A program made the position numbers and the translations under genes. Positions 37,034 to 45,972 of a DNA stretch of 64,000 nucleotides are shown here, piece after piece (the first letter of the stretch is position 1; every line of letters begins with the position of its first letter). Source of the stretch: Duganella margarita (GTDB taxonomy: Bacteria; Pseudomonadota; Gammaproteobacteria; Burkholderiales; Burkholderiaceae_D). Under the pieces are notes generated by a model. That model was not told the origin of the DNA, made no database searches, and saw only the letters and a program-made list of their open reading frames with translations. The stretch is taken from the NCBI RefSeq assembly GCF_009857535.1, contig NZ_WWCS01000005.1:1-64000 (forward strand), read 5' to 3'.

Positions 37034-37138
37034 GATAGGTTCGCTATGTCTGTGAGCGCCGATTGGCTGCGTCAGGTGAGGAGGGATTGCGGACCAAGCA
37101 GGCGCGCCCGTCGCCGATGGGGAGGGCGCTGGCCTGTC

Positions 37139-37615
37139 TTAGCCGATCACAAACAGCGGTTGGCCGTACTCGACCGGCTGGCCGTTTTCGACGAGGATCT
37201 GGGTGATGGTGCCGGACTTGTCGGCATCGATTTCGTTCAGCAGCTTCATCGCTTCGATGATGCACAGGGTCTCGCCTTCCTTGACCGACTGGCCCACTTC
37301 CACGAATGCTGCCGCGCCTGGCGCCGACGAACGGTAGAAGGTGCCGACCATCGGCGACTTGACGATGTGGCCGGTTGGCTCGGCGGCCGCAGCTGGGGCT
37401 GGGGCGGCGGCGGCGGGCGCGGCGGCGCCAGGCGCAGGCGCCTGGCCCACGCTGTATTGCGGGATGGCTTGCGGCTGCATCATGACCATCTGATTTTGCG
37501 GCAGGGCCGACGATTTGACGATGCGAACTTTGCTTTCGCCTTCGGTCACTTCGAGTTCGGCGATGTCCGATTCTGCGACCAAATCAATCAAGGTCTTCAG
37601 CTTGCGTAGATCCAT
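37139..37615 (-). CDS. accB: Biotin carboxyl carrier protein of acetyl-CoA carboxylase
   Basis: A 158-residue carrier with an N-terminal helical region ([23 protein letters not shown]), an Ala/Pro-rich hinge at about 58-80, and a C-terminal lipoyl/biotinyl domain with the biotinylation site K124 in EAMKLLNEI. It hands carboxylated biotin to the carboxyltransferase AccAD, which is encoded elsewhere. It is first of accB-accC and has a recognisable promoter at 37640-37668. Confidence 0.96.
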   Translation of the reverse strand: MDLRKLKTLIDLVAESDIAELEVTEGESKVRIVKSSALPQNQMVMMQPQAIPQYSVGQAPAPGAAAPAAAAPAPAAAAEPTGHIVKSPMVGTFYRSSAPGAAAFVEVGQSVKEGETLCIIEAMKLLNEIDADKSGTITQILVENGQPVEYGQPLFVIG

Positions 37616-37639
37616 GTAACCCCCAGAGGAATGTCTTTT

Positions 37640-37668
37640 AATATAAGTGAGCGGCGCCGTCTTGTGAA
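37640..37668 (-). promoter_or_regulatory. Predicted promoter of accBC
   Basis: On the minus strand, TTCACA (37668-37663), 17 bp, TATATT (37645-37640). The start point would be near 37633, about 18 nt before the accB ATG, so most of the leader is the ribosome site. It lies between aroQ and accB, making accBC at least partly independent of aroQ. Confidence 0.6.
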
Positions 37669-37704
37669 CGTCACCGCGCTAAAAATGCGCGCAGATCGCG
37701 TAGG

Positions 37705-38142
37705 TTATCGCTTTTTAAGGACGAAGTCGATGGCAAACCGATATCCTTCGATACCCAGTCCGCAGATCGTCCCGCTGGCGATCGCGCTCAGGAACGAATG
37801 ATGGCGAAACGACTCGCGCTGGTAAATATTCGAAATATGCACTTCCACAAACGGAATGGCCACTCCTGCCAGGGCGTCGCGCAAGGCCACGCTGGTATGG
37901 GTCAGGCCGCCCGGATTGATGACGATGGCGTCCACGCCTTCGCTACGGGCGGCATGGATGCGGTCGATCAGTGCGCCTTCGTGGTTGCTTTGGAAACAAG
38001 ACAAGCTCGCGCCCGCTGCCTGGGCTTGGGCCTGGGCGGCGTGTTCGATGTCGGCCAATGTGCTAGCACCGTAGACCTCGGGCTCCCGCGTCCCCAGCAA
38101 ATTCAGGTTGGGGCCGTTGAGCAGTAGGAGGTTTTTTGCCAT
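37705..38142 (-). CDS. aroQ: Type II 3-dehydroquinate dehydratase
   Basis: AroQ catalyses the third step of the shikimate pathway. The 145-residue protein begins [25 protein letters not shown], the type II signature, with catalytic Y24. The active-site His lies in [10 protein letters not shown] (H102), and SFRHHSFLS follows. I use the ATG at 38142, which has AGGA just upstream and the conserved N-terminus; a start 54 bp upstream would add unconserved residues. aroQ beside accBC is a classic arrangement. aroE, the next pathway step, is also in the window at 45.2 kb. Confidence 0.96.
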   Translation of the reverse strand: MAKNLLLLNGPNLNLLGTREPEVYGASTLADIEHAAQAQAQAAGASLSCFQSNHEGALIDRIHAARSEGVDAIVINPGGLTHTSVALRDALAGVAIPFVEVHISNIYQRESFRHHSFLSAIASGTICGLGIEGYRFAIDFVLKKR

Positions 38143-38226
38143 GATTCCTGAGCCTTCTCCGCGAAAGATCCGCATTTTGACGCCAACTGCGGACATTTGG
38201 CAAGAGAAAAAAACTTGTGAAACTAC

Positions 38227-38769
38227 TTAAAGAGTTGCCAGATCTTTGCGCAGCTCGTCAAATTTGAGTTTGCCCAGGTAGGTCTTCTTGACCTGGCCGT
38301 CGGCGCCGATCAGGACCGTGTAGGGCAGGCCGCCGCCGCTGTTGCCGAACTGGCGCGACAGCTCGGTGCCGCTCATGCCGGCCACCAGCACCGGATAGGT
38401 GATTTTATATTTGTCGCTAAATTCCGCGATATTTGACGGCGAATCAATGCCGATGCCGATAACTTGCAGCTTCTTGCCCTCTTCTCCGGCGGCCAGCGCC
38501 GACAGTTCCGGCATCTCCTGCACGCACGGACCGCACCACGGGGCCCAGAAATTGACCAGCATGGCCTTGCCTTTATATTGGGCCAGCGGGGTGGCGACGC
38601 CCTTGGCGTCCGGCAGCGTTTGCGCGTACAGGGCAGCCACCGGGCCGGCTTCCGCAGCCGATGCGGCTGGCGCGGCCGCAGGTGGTTCTTTGTGCAGCCC
38701 GAGGTAAGCGCCGGCGGCGGCAAACACAACGGCGACAGCTATATAAACAGGCAGGTTCTTTTTGCTCAT
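38227..38769 (-). CDS. TlpA-like thioredoxin-fold protein, membrane-anchored
   Basis: A 180-residue periplasmic thiol:disulfide oxidoreductase. An uncleaved N-terminal anchor (residues 7-24) and an Ala/Pro-rich spacer precede the TlpA/ResA thioredoxin domain. The active site is WCGPC at 78-82 and the cis-Pro loop is GGGLPY at 145-150. Relatives reduce apocytochromes or metal chaperones. Its ATG overlaps the TGA of the upstream gene, and no Shine-Dalgarno is visible, so it is probably made by coupled translation. It follows a 12-bp repeat array that ends the upstream gene. Confidence 0.9.
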   Translation of the reverse strand: MSKKNLPVYIAVAVVFAAAGAYLGLHKEPPAAAPAASAAEAGPVAALYAQTLPDAKGVATPLAQYKGKAMLVNFWAPWCGPCVQEMPELSALAAGEEGKKLQVIGIGIDSPSNIAEFSDKYKITYPVLVAGMSGTELSRQFGNSGGGLPYTVLIGADGQVKKTYLGKLKFDELRKDLATL

Positions 38770-39419
38770 GGTGATGAAGGGTGGGTACTTGGGTGAGTAC
38801 TCGGGTGAGTACTGTTAACTAATAGGGCGCGCACGGCGGCAATGTCGGCGCGGGCCAGTTTGCCGTCGCTGCGGGTTTTGACGGCGCCACGCAAATCGTC
38901 CAGCTCATATAAAGCAGCGTGCACGCCTTCCTTGTGCCACATGAAGCTGACGGTTTCGACCATGCCGTAACGCGGTCCCTTGAAGTGCGGCGTTTCCGAG
39001 ATGTCGATCTGCAAATTCCGGTTCAGCAGGAAGATCTCCACTTCCTTTGCACTGTCGGCAAACAGCTGCAAATGAATATCGTCGTGCGGGCCGGCCGTGC
39101 CATTCAATACGGAGCCGGTCAGGTACGGATGAAATTTTTGCAAGCCTTCCATGATGTCGACTGCCAGCGTGCGCAGCCGGAACAGCCGGGCCGGCTGGGT
39201 GTCTGCATGGAACAGCGACTGGTACAGCCGCACCTCGGCCTCGATCTGCGCATTGTCCGGCAGCAGGTTGAGCGGCGGTTGCGTGTCGCCCAGGATCTGC
39301 CGCGCGGCCTTGCGCTTGGCCGTGTTGTAGTCGGCGCCATCCTCGGCGATGAGACGCGCGGCAGCCGCCGCGATCTCGGCACGCAGAAGCTGGAGTTCTT
39401 CATTCACATTGGCAGTCAT
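38766..39419 (-). CDS. Nucleotidyltransferase-like conserved protein
   Basis: A 217-residue soluble protein. A helical first half is followed by FHPYLTGSVLNGTAGPHDDIHLQLF (about 95-119), which resembles the GS...DxD core of pol-beta-type nucleotidyltransferases, although the second acidic position reads H. Homologues in Burkholderiales are, from memory, sometimes mislabelled as a muramate ligase because mpl lies next door. The C-terminus is a repeat-coded STHP x3 tail. No ribosome site is visible, and a TATTAT lies 8 bp before the ATG, so the message could be leaderless. It heads the tlpA-aroQ-accBC run. Confidence 0.65.
   Translation of the reverse strand: MTANVNEELQLLRAEIAAAAARLIAEDGADYNTAKRKAARQILGDTQPPLNLLPDNAQIEAEVRLYQSLFHADTQPARLFRLRTLAVDIMEGLQKFHPYLTGSVLNGTAGPHDDIHLQLFADSAKEVEIFLLNRNLQIDISETPHFKGPRYGMVETVSFMWHKEGVHAALYELDDLRGAVKTRSDGKLARADIAAVRALLVNSTHPSTHPSTHPSSP
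38779..38814. repeat. Three tandem 12-bp repeats
   Basis: Units GGGTGGGTACTT, GGGTGAGTACTC and GGGTGAGTACTG (38779, 38791, 38803). On the minus strand they encode STHP x3 at the end of the nucleotidyltransferase-like protein and lie just upstream of the tlpA-like start. A unit of 12 bp keeps the frame if copy number changes. Confidence 0.8.
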
Positions 39420-39488
39420 GGACGAGATAATACTCTGAACCGGGAAAAGCGCGTCGGCTCAGGTAAAATCCCGTATTCAGCTAGCGCG

Positions 39489-39567
39489 TCGTTCCCGCGT
39501 ACGCGGGAATCCATAGAACGGTGGCCCAATGGCTCGGCATGGATTCCCGCTTTCGCGGGAATGACGG
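39489..39567. repeat. dRS3-like inverted-dimer repeat upstream of mpl
   Basis: GTTCCC-GCGTACGC-GGGAAT (39491-39510) and ATTCCC-GCTTTCGC-GGGAAT (39543-39562), joined by about 32 bp and ending ATGACGG. It lies in the 172-bp gap between the divergent nucleotidyltransferase-like gene and mpl, 25 bp before the mpl ATG. Confidence 0.85.
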
Positions 39568-39591
39568 AGATCCACTCGTCGTCTTTTTATT

Positions 39592-40959
39592 ATGCACATT
39601 CATATCCTTGGTATTTGCGGCACCTTCATGGGCGGCCTGGCGGTCCTGGCGAAAGAAGCGGGCCACCGCGTTACCGGCTGCGACGCCAATGTCTACCCGC
39701 CGATGAGCACCCAGCTGGAAGCCCAGGGCATCGAACTGATCACCGGCTACGGCCCGGAGCAGATCAGTCTGAACCCGGACCTGTACGTGATCGGCAATGT
39801 GGTCACGCGCGGCAATCCGCTGATCGAGGAAATCATGAATCGCGGCTTGCCATATGTCTCCGGCCCGCAGTGGATCGGCGACCATATATTAAGAGACAAA
39901 TGGGTGCTGGCCGTGGCCGGCACGCACGGCAAGACCACTACCACCGCCATGCTGACCTGGATTCTGGAAGACGCCGGCTACGCGCCCGGCTTCCTGATCG
40001 GCGGCGTGCCGAAGAACTTCGGCGTCTCGGCGCGCATGCAGGGGGACAAGGATTCGATCTTCTTCGTCATCGAAGCGGACGAGTACGACACCGCCTTCTT
40101 CGACAAGCGCAGCAAGTTCGTGCACTACCATGCCAAGACCGCCATCCTGAACAACCTGGAATACGATCACGCCGATATCTTCCCCGACCTGCACGCGATC
40201 GAAACCCAATTCCACCATCTGGTGCGCACCGTGCCGGGCATCGGCCGGGTCATCTTCAACGCCGACGAAGAAGCGCTGCAGCGCGTGCTCAAGCGCGGTT
40301 GCTGGAGCGAACAGGAAAGCTTCGGTCGCAGCAACGGCGCCGATTGGGCGCTGAACGAATACGATGACGGCACGTTCGAGGTTATTTTCAAAGGCGAAGT
40401 GCAGGGCCGGGTCGAGTGGTCGCTGACCGGCAAGCATAACCGCGCCAACGCGCTGGCCGCCATTGCCGCCGCCCGCCATGTCGGCGTGCCAATTGCGCAG
40501 GCCGCCAAATCGCTGGCCACGTTCGAGAACGTCAAGCGCCGCATGGAAGTGCGCGGCGTGGTCAACAACATCACCGTCTACGACGACTTTGCCCACCATC
40601 CGACCGCCATCGCCACTACCGTCGGCGGCCTGCGCCAGAAGATCGGCAAGGCCACCCGCATCCTGGCGGTGCTGGAGCCGCGCTCCAACACCATGAAACT
40701 GGGCACGATGAAAGACGCGCTGCCGGGCAGCCTGACCGACGCCGACCTGGTATTCGGCTTCGGCAGCGAACAGGCGCTGGGCTGGAACCTGGGCCAGGCG
40801 CTGGCGCCAATCGGCGAGACCGCCAGCGCCTACGAGGACATCGATGCGCTGGTGGCCGCCGTGGCCAGGGCCGCGCAGCCGGGCGACCAGATTATTGTGA
40901 TGAGCAACGGCGGCTTCGGCGGCGTGCACGACAAAATCCTGAAAGCGCTGGCGGAATGA
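39592..40959 (+). CDS. mpl: Murein peptide ligase Mpl
   Basis: Mpl joins recycled tripeptide (L-Ala-gamma-D-Glu-meso-DAP) to UDP-MurNAc, feeding peptidoglycan recycling and complementing AmpD at 21.9 kb. The 455-residue Mur ligase has the N-terminal nucleotide loop ILGICGTFMGGLA, the P-loop AGTHGKTTTTAM near 109-120, EADEYDTAFFDKRSK near 160-174, and the C-terminal VLEPRSNTMKLG. The N-terminal GTFMGG and EADEYDTAFFDKRSKF motifs separate Mpl from MurC. A dRS3-like repeat lies just upstream. It overlaps the following yqiA-like gene by 4 bp. Confidence 0.95.
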   Translation: MHIHILGICGTFMGGLAVLAKEAGHRVTGCDANVYPPMSTQLEAQGIELITGYGPEQISLNPDLYVIGNVVTRGNPLIEEIMNRGLPYVSGPQWIGDHILRDKWVLAVAGTHGKTTTTAMLTWILEDAGYAPGFLIGGVPKNFGVSARMQGDKDSIFFVIEADEYDTAFFDKRSKFVHYHAKTAILNNLEYDHADIFPDLHAIETQFHHLVRTVPGIGRVIFNADEEALQRVLKRGCWSEQESFGRSNGADWALNEYDDGTFEVIFKGEVQGRVEWSLTGKHNRANALAAIAAARHVGVPIAQAAKSLATFENVKRRMEVRGVVNNITVYDDFAHHPTAIATTVGGLRQKIGKATRILAVLEPRSNTMKLGTMKDALPGSLTDADLVFGFGSEQALGWNLGQALAPIGETASAYEDIDALVAAVARAAQPGDQIIVMSNGGFGGVHDKILKALAE

Positions 40960-41534
40960 TTCTGTACCTGCATGGTTTTCGCTCCTCGCCGCAGTCCATG
41001 AAGGCGCGCGTGGTGGGCGAGCGCATGGCGGCGCTGGGGCTGGCCGACCAGGTCGTATCGCCGCAGTTGCCGGCTTCGCCGAAACTGGCAATGGAACTGG
41101 CGCTGTCGTTAATAGAAGGCGTGCCGGCCGATCAATTGAGCATCATCGGTTCGTCGCTGGGCGGCTACTACGCCACCTGGCTGGCCGAGCGCACCGGCTG
41201 CCGGGCGGTGCTGCTGAATCCGGCCATCGTGCCGCGCGTGAACCTGGACCAGCACGTCGGCGTGACCACGCAATTCCATTCCGACGAGCCGTTTGAATTC
41301 AAGCGCGAATACATCGACGAACTGCACGCGCTGGAAGTGCCGAAGATCAGCAAGCCGGAACGCTATTTCCTGATCGCCGCCAGCGGCGACGAAGTGCTGG
41401 ACTACCGCGACATGGTGGCCCACTATCAAGGCGCGCGCCAGCATATGATTGACGGCAGCGACCACGCCATCTCCGAGTTTGCGCAGTATGTGGACGAGAT
41501 ATTGGCCTTCTGCGGCGTTGAGGCGCGGGCTTGA
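40956..41534 (+). CDS. yqiA: YqiA-like alpha/beta hydrolase
   Basis: A 192-residue esterase-like protein. It has the N-terminal MILYLHGFRSSPQS (oxyanion loop HGFRSS), the nucleophile elbow GSSLGG at 65-70 with catalytic S67, Asp in ASGDEVLDY near 148, and a His near the C-terminus in GSDHAISEF. YqiA relatives cleave palmitoyl-CoA and acetyl esters in E. coli. It sits between mpl and ubiC, overlapping both by 4 bp, so the three are co-translated. Confidence 0.9.
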   Translation: MILYLHGFRSSPQSMKARVVGERMAALGLADQVVSPQLPASPKLAMELALSLIEGVPADQLSIIGSSLGGYYATWLAERTGCRAVLLNPAIVPRVNLDQHVGVTTQFHSDEPFEFKREYIDELHALEVPKISKPERYFLIAASGDEVLDYRDMVAHYQGARQHMIDGSDHAISEFAQYVDEILAFCGVEARA

Positions 41535-42133
41535 GCGCGCCGCCGAGAAGCGCCTCGCTGCGGCAGGCGCAGTGGCAGCCGCACGTGCTGGCCTTGAACG
41601 CCCCGTCCGCCTACGTGCCGTGGCTGACCGAGGGCGGCTCGCTGACCGCGCGCCTGAAAGCACACAGTCACAATTTCCGCGTACAGTGCCTGCATCAGCG
41701 CGTGGAGCGCTGCCTGAGCGACGAGGCGGTGGCGATCGGCATGCATCGGCCCGGCCGCGTCTGGGAAAGGGAAGTGCTGCTGAGATGTGATAATACGCCT
41801 GCGGTGTTCGGCCACACGGTGGTGCCGATGTCGGCCACGGCCACCGATTGGCCGCTGTTTAGCACGCTGGGCGAGCGGTCGCTGGGCACCACGCTGTTTG
41901 GCGATCCGCTGGTCGAGCGCAGCGTATTGGAATTTGCAAGATTGCGAGAAGGGCATCCTTTGGCGCAGCGCGCGCGGACGGCATTGATTGCCAACGGCGT
42001 CGCGGCCCCGGATGCCCACATATTATATGCACGGCGCTGTCTGTATCGGCGCCGGCAAGGTACGCTGCTGGTAACGGAAGTTTTCCTGCCGTCGGTGCTG
42101 GAACTGATTAAAACGAACGACAATAAACGATGA
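41531..42133 (+). CDS. ubiC: Chorismate lyase
   Basis: UbiC converts chorismate to 4-hydroxybenzoate, the ring precursor of ubiquinone. The 200-residue protein has the family pattern W-L-T-E-GSLTARLK near 31-43, the active-site Arg segment WEREVLL near 78-84, RSLGTTLFGDP near 118-128, and the C-terminal ARRCLYRRRQGTLLVTEVFLP with the catalytic Glu. The only good start is TTG at 41531, overlapping the yqiA stop, which points to translation by coupling. It overlaps the following RNase gene by 4 bp. Confidence 0.9.
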   Translation: MSAPPRSASLRQAQWQPHVLALNAPSAYVPWLTEGGSLTARLKAHSHNFRVQCLHQRVERCLSDEAVAIGMHRPGRVWEREVLLRCDNTPAVFGHTVVPMSATATDWPLFSTLGERSLGTTLFGDPLVERSVLEFARLREGHPLAQRARTALIANGVAAPDAHILYARRCLYRRRQGTLLVTEVFLPSVLELIKTNDNKR

Positions 42134-44160
42134 ATGTATTTTTTGAAGAATCCGGCGATTTCAAAGTCGGCAGCGTAATGACCCAGGCCGGCGAGGCGTA
42201 CCAGGTCGAAATGGCCAGCGGCAAACGCACCAAGGTCAAGGCCAAGGACGTGCTGCTGCAATTTGAAAAGCCGTCGCCCGCCGACCTGATGGAGCAAGCC
42301 AAGGCCATCGCCGCCGACATCGACCTGGAATTCCTGTGGGAAGTGGCCGGCGAGGAAGAATTCGGCTTTGCCGAGCTGGGCGCCGAATACTTCGGCCACG
42401 CGCCGCAGCCGGCCGAAGCGGCTGGCCTGATCCTGAGCCTGCATTCGTCGCCGGTCTACTTCTACAAAAAAGGCCGCGGCCGCTACAAGGCCGCGCCGGA
42501 GCAATCGCTGCGCGCCGCGCTGGCCGGCATCGAGAAGAAGAAACAGCAGGCGCTGGTGCAGGCTGCTTATGTCGAAGAACTGAAGGCCAACACGCTGCCG
42601 GAAGCGATGCAGAACATCGTGCTGCAACTGCTGTTCAAGCCGGACAAGAATTCGATCGAATACAAGGCGCTCGACGCCGCCTGCACCGAACTGCACACCA
42701 CGCCGCAGCGGCTGATGCTGGCGGTGGGCGGCGTGGCCTCGGCCAAGGCGCTGCACATGGCCAGGTTCCTGTTCGAGAACTTCCCGAAAGGCGCCGGCTT
42801 CCCGGACGTGCCGGTGCCGGTCGCGCCGGGCAATCTGCCGGTAGCCGACGTGCAGGCGTTCTCCATCGATGACGTCACCACCACCGAGATTGACGATGCG
42901 TTCTCGGTCACCAAACTGGCCGACGGCAACGTCAAGATCGGTATCCACATTGCCGCGCCGGGCCTGGGCATCAAGCCGGACGACGCGGTGGACAAGCTGG
43001 CCCGTGGCCGCATGTCGACCGTCTACATGCCGGGCGATAAGATCACCATGCTGCCGGACAGCATCGTTGAAGCGTTCACGCTGGCCGAGGGCAAGACCTG
43101 CCCGGCGCTGTCGCTGTACGCCACCTTGAATCCGGCCGACTGGTCGGTGCTGGCCACCGAAACCCGCGCCGAGCTGGTGCCGATTGCCAACAACCTGCGT
43201 CACAACGACCTGGATGACCTGGTCAACGAAGAAACCCTGGCCAGCGGCGAGGGCGACTATCCGCATAAGGAATCGCTGGGCCTGATCTGGCAATGGGCGC
43301 AAGTGCTGGAAGCGGCACGCATGGTCAAGCGCGAAGGCTTCGGCCTCAAGCCGGAACAGAACAACCGTGTCGACTACAACTTCTATGTGGAAGACGACGT
43401 GGTCAGCGTCACCCGCCGCAAGCGCGGCGCGCCGCTGGACAAGATCGTCGCCGAGCTGATGATCTTCGCCAACAGCACCTGGGGCAAGCTGATGCATGAC
43501 AATGGCGTGCCGGGTATTTACCGCAGCCAAGGCCGTGGCGTCGGCGGCTGGAACGCCAAGATGCAGGTACGCATGCTGACGCACGCCGCGCCGCACGAAG
43601 GTCTGGGCGTGGACCAGTACGCGTGGAGCACCTCGCCGCTGCGCCGCTATACCGACCTGGTCAATCAATGGCAGATCCTGGCCTGCGCCGAGAAGGGCGT
43701 GATGGCGCCGCTGGTGGCGCACTTCAAGCACAAGGATGCCGAGCTGTTCGCCATCGTGTCGCAGTTTGATGCGGCGTATGGCGCGTATGCCGATCACCAG
43801 GCCAATATGGAACGCTACTGGTGTTTGCGCTGGCTGGGCCAGGAGAATGCCCGTCAGGTGGAGGCGGTGGTGCTGAAGGACGAAGTGCTGCGCCTGAGCG
43901 ATATTCCGCTGGTGATTCGCCTGCCGGGCATGCCGTCGGTGGCGCGCGGCGCGCAGGTCAAGCTGGACATCCTGCGCTGGGACGAGGTCGACCTGACCAT
44001 CGAAGCGCGTCTGCTGGAAATCCCGACCGACGTCGCGGCCAGCGATGTCGACTTTGAGGACGACGAGGTGGAAGATGCGCCGGAAGAGGCAGTCGATGCA
44101 CCGGAAGTGGCGGTAGAAGCCGCTGCCGAGGCGCCGGCCGAACAGCCAGCGGCAGAGTAG
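42130..44160 (+). CDS. RNase II/RNB-family exoribonuclease
   Basis: A 676-residue 3'-to-5' exoribonuclease of the RNB family. The N-terminal part is atypical: residues 1-230 include a small beta domain (FKVGSVMTQAGEAYQVEMASGKRTKVKAKDVLL) and a helical region. The RNB domain is about 245-560, with the acidic metal site in DDVTTTEIDDAFSV, the MPGDKITMLPDSI loop and the conserved STSPLRRYTDLVNQW. The C-terminus has a short S1-like part and an acidic Glu/Ala tail (EDDEVEDAPEEAVDAPE). The length suits the betaproteobacterial VacB/RNase II-like group; RNase R would be longer. Confidence 0.9.
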   Translation: MNVFFEESGDFKVGSVMTQAGEAYQVEMASGKRTKVKAKDVLLQFEKPSPADLMEQAKAIAADIDLEFLWEVAGEEEFGFAELGAEYFGHAPQPAEAAGLILSLHSSPVYFYKKGRGRYKAAPEQSLRAALAGIEKKKQQALVQAAYVEELKANTLPEAMQNIVLQLLFKPDKNSIEYKALDAACTELHTTPQRLMLAVGGVASAKALHMARFLFENFPKGAGFPDVPVPVAPGNLPVADVQAFSIDDVTTTEIDDAFSVTKLADGNVKIGIHIAAPGLGIKPDDAVDKLARGRMSTVYMPGDKITMLPDSIVEAFTLAEGKTCPALSLYATLNPADWSVLATETRAELVPIANNLRHNDLDDLVNEETLASGEGDYPHKESLGLIWQWAQVLEAARMVKREGFGLKPEQNNRVDYNFYVEDDVVSVTRRKRGAPLDKIVAELMIFANSTWGKLMHDNGVPGIYRSQGRGVGGWNAKMQVRMLTHAAPHEGLGVDQYAWSTSPLRRYTDLVNQWQILACAEKGVMAPLVAHFKHKDAELFAIVSQFDAAYGAYADHQANMERYWCLRWLGQENARQVEAVVLKDEVLRLSDIPLVIRLPGMPSVARGAQVKLDILRWDEVDLTIEARLLEIPTDVAASDVDFEDDEVEDAPEEAVDAPEVAVEAAAEAPAEQPAAE

Positions 44161-44161
44161 T

Positions 44162-44219
44162 CGCCCGCGCGCAAGCGGGTGCCCATGCTGAGTATGGATT
44201 CCCGCCTGCGCGGGAATGA
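44162..44219. repeat. dRS3-like inverted-dimer repeat upstream of tonB
   Basis: A decayed first arm (CCCGCGCGCAAGCGGGTGCC) and an intact second arm ATTCCC-GCCTGCGC-GGGAAT (44198-44217), joined by CATGCTGAGTATGG as in the nrdAB copy. It fills the gap between the RNase gene and tonB. Confidence 0.82.
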
Positions 44220-44261
44220 CCCGTGTAGAATTTGGACAATCTTCCACCATCCGGCCACCGA

Positions 44262-45149
44262 GTGAAGTCTTTTAAAGAAAATCGCTTGCTGTACCTTGCC
44301 ATCGGCTTGTCGCTGGTGGCGCATGCTGCGTTGCTGGCGGTGCGGTTCATCGCACCGTCGCCGGCGCCGGCATTGGCCGCTGATCCCGGGCTGGAAGTGA
44401 TCCTCGTCAACGCCAAGCACAACAAGGCGCCGCTGAAGGCCGACGCCGTCGCCCAGGCCGACCTGGAAGGCGGCGGCACGGCCAACCAGGGCCGCTCCAA
44501 GTCGCCCATGCCGGACATGCGCAAGACCGAAATGGGCGACAGCGTCAAAGCCAACAAGCGCCGCATCGCCGAGCTGGAAGAACGCCAAAAGCAGTTGATG
44601 ACCCAGGTGCGCTCGCCGTCGCCGGTCAGCGCGCCGCCGGTCACCGAACAACTCAAGCCGGACCCGACGCCCACTGGCGCCGACCTGCTGGAATCGAGCA
44701 AGGCCATCGCCCGCCGCGTGGCGGAAATCAGCGAGACCATCGAGGACCAGAACAAACGGCCGAACCGCACGCAGATCACGCCCAGCACGCGCGGCGTCGG
44801 TTACGCGATTTATTACAAGACCATGCAGAAGCGCATCGAGGACATCGGCACGCTGAATTTCCCGAACGTCAACGGGCGCAAACTGTATGGCCAGCTGACG
44901 CTGTCGATCCCGGTATTCCAGGACGGCACCATCTATGAGAAAGAGGGCGGCATCAAGGTCGAGCGCAGTTCCGGCAACCCGGCGCTGGATGAGGCGGCGA
45001 TGCGCATCGTGCGCCGCTCGGCGCCGTTTGGCAAATTCCCGCCCAATATGCTGTCCAAAGACAAGGATGATTTGTGGGTGATCATCACCACCTTCAAATT
45101 TACCCGAGAAGAGAAATTACAAGCCGACCTGAGCGGCGGAGGAAGATAA
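44262..45149 (+). CDS. tonB: TonB-family energy transducer
   Basis: A TonB-like protein of about 295 residues. A membrane anchor lies near residues 10-30 ([20 protein letters not shown]), a charged coiled-coil region ([13 protein letters not shown]) and a linker follow, and the C-terminal TonB fold contains [18 protein letters not shown] and [20 protein letters not shown]. It should carry proton-motive energy from ExbBD to outer-membrane receptors; exbB/exbD are not in the window. The start is uncertain: GTG at 44262 ([10 protein letters not shown]) is favoured over TTG at 44232, and neither has a good ribosome site. aroE follows 4 bp after the stop. Confidence 0.85.
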   Translation: MKSFKENRLLYLAIGLSLVAHAALLAVRFIAPSPAPALAADPGLEVILVNAKHNKAPLKADAVAQADLEGGGTANQGRSKSPMPDMRKTEMGDSVKANKRRIAELEERQKQLMTQVRSPSPVSAPPVTEQLKPDPTPTGADLLESSKAIARRVAEISETIEDQNKRPNRTQITPSTRGVGYAIYYKTMQKRIEDIGTLNFPNVNGRKLYGQLTLSIPVFQDGTIYEKEGGIKVERSSGNPALDEAAMRIVRRSAPFGKFPPNMLSKDKDDLWVIITTFKFTREEKLQADLSGGGR

Positions 45150-45153
45150 GAAT

Positions 45154-45972
45154 ATGGACCGCTACTGCGTCTTCGGCAACCCGATCGCCCACAGCAAATC
45201 GCCGGAAATTCACGCCGCCTACGCGGCCCAGACCGGCCACGCCATCCAGTACGAACGCCGTCTGGCGCCGCTGGACGGCTTTGCCGATGCCGTGCGCGCC
45301 TTCATCGCCGAAGGCGGCAAGGGCGCCAACGTGACGGTGCCGTTCAAGCTGGAAGCGGTCAAGCTGGCGCAGGCGCTGACCATCCGCGCGCGCGCGGCCG
45401 GCGCGGTCAACACGCTGGTGTTCAGCGACGAAGGCATCATCGGCGACAACACCGACGGTGCCGGCCTGGTGGCGGACATCGTCAACAACGCCGGCGTAAC
45501 GATTACCGGCAAGCGCGTGCTGCTGCTGGGCGCGGGCGGCGCGGTGCGCGGCGTGGTGCTGCCGATCCTGGAGCATCGTCCCGCTAAACTGGTGATCGCC
45601 AACCGCACCGTGGCCAAAGCCGAGGAACTGGTCGAACAGTTTGCCGCGCTGGGCGGCGAGGGCGTGGTCTCGGCGTGCGGCTTTACCGACATCGAAGGCG
45701 CGTACGACATCATCATCAACGGCACCGCAGCCAGCCTGAGCGCGGAAGTGCCGCCGGTGTCGCCATCGATTTTTGCGCCGGGATCTTTGGCTTTGGACAT
45801 GATGTACGCAGCCTCTCCCACCGTATTTTTGCAGTTCGCAGCCCAGCACGGCGCACAGTTGCGCGACGGCCTGGGCATGCTGGTCGAGCAGGCCGCCGAG
45901 GCCTTCCACCTGTGGCGCGGCGTGCAGCCGGCCACGGCCGACGTGTTGCAGACGCTGCGTGACCAGCTATGA
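45154..45972 (+). CDS. aroE: Shikimate dehydrogenase
   Basis: AroE reduces 3-dehydroshikimate with NADPH. The 272-residue protein has the shikimate-binding [13 protein letters not shown] (9-21), the catalytic K65 in NVTVPFK, Asp in GDNTDGAGL near 98-106, the NADP loop [11 protein letters not shown] near 127-137, and the NRT segment near 150 that follows the dinucleotide fold. It overlaps mtgA by 4 bp and follows tonB by 4 bp; the aroE-mtgA pair is common in betaproteobacteria. Confidence 0.96.
   Translation: MDRYCVFGNPIAHSKSPEIHAAYAAQTGHAIQYERRLAPLDGFADAVRAFIAEGGKGANVTVPFKLEAVKLAQALTIRARAAGAVNTLVFSDEGIIGDNTDGAGLVADIVNNAGVTITGKRVLLLGAGGAVRGVVLPILEHRPAKLVIANRTVAKAEELVEQFAALGGEGVVSACGFTDIEGAYDIIINGTAASLSAEVPPVSPSIFAPGSLALDMMYAASPTVFLQFAAQHGAQLRDGLGMLVEQAAEAFHLWRGVQPATADVLQTLRDQL

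Noticed and set aside
41695..44250. Long reverse frame over the RNase II family gene
   Set aside because: Antisense shadow; it passes through the dRS3 repeat and has no recognisable domain.
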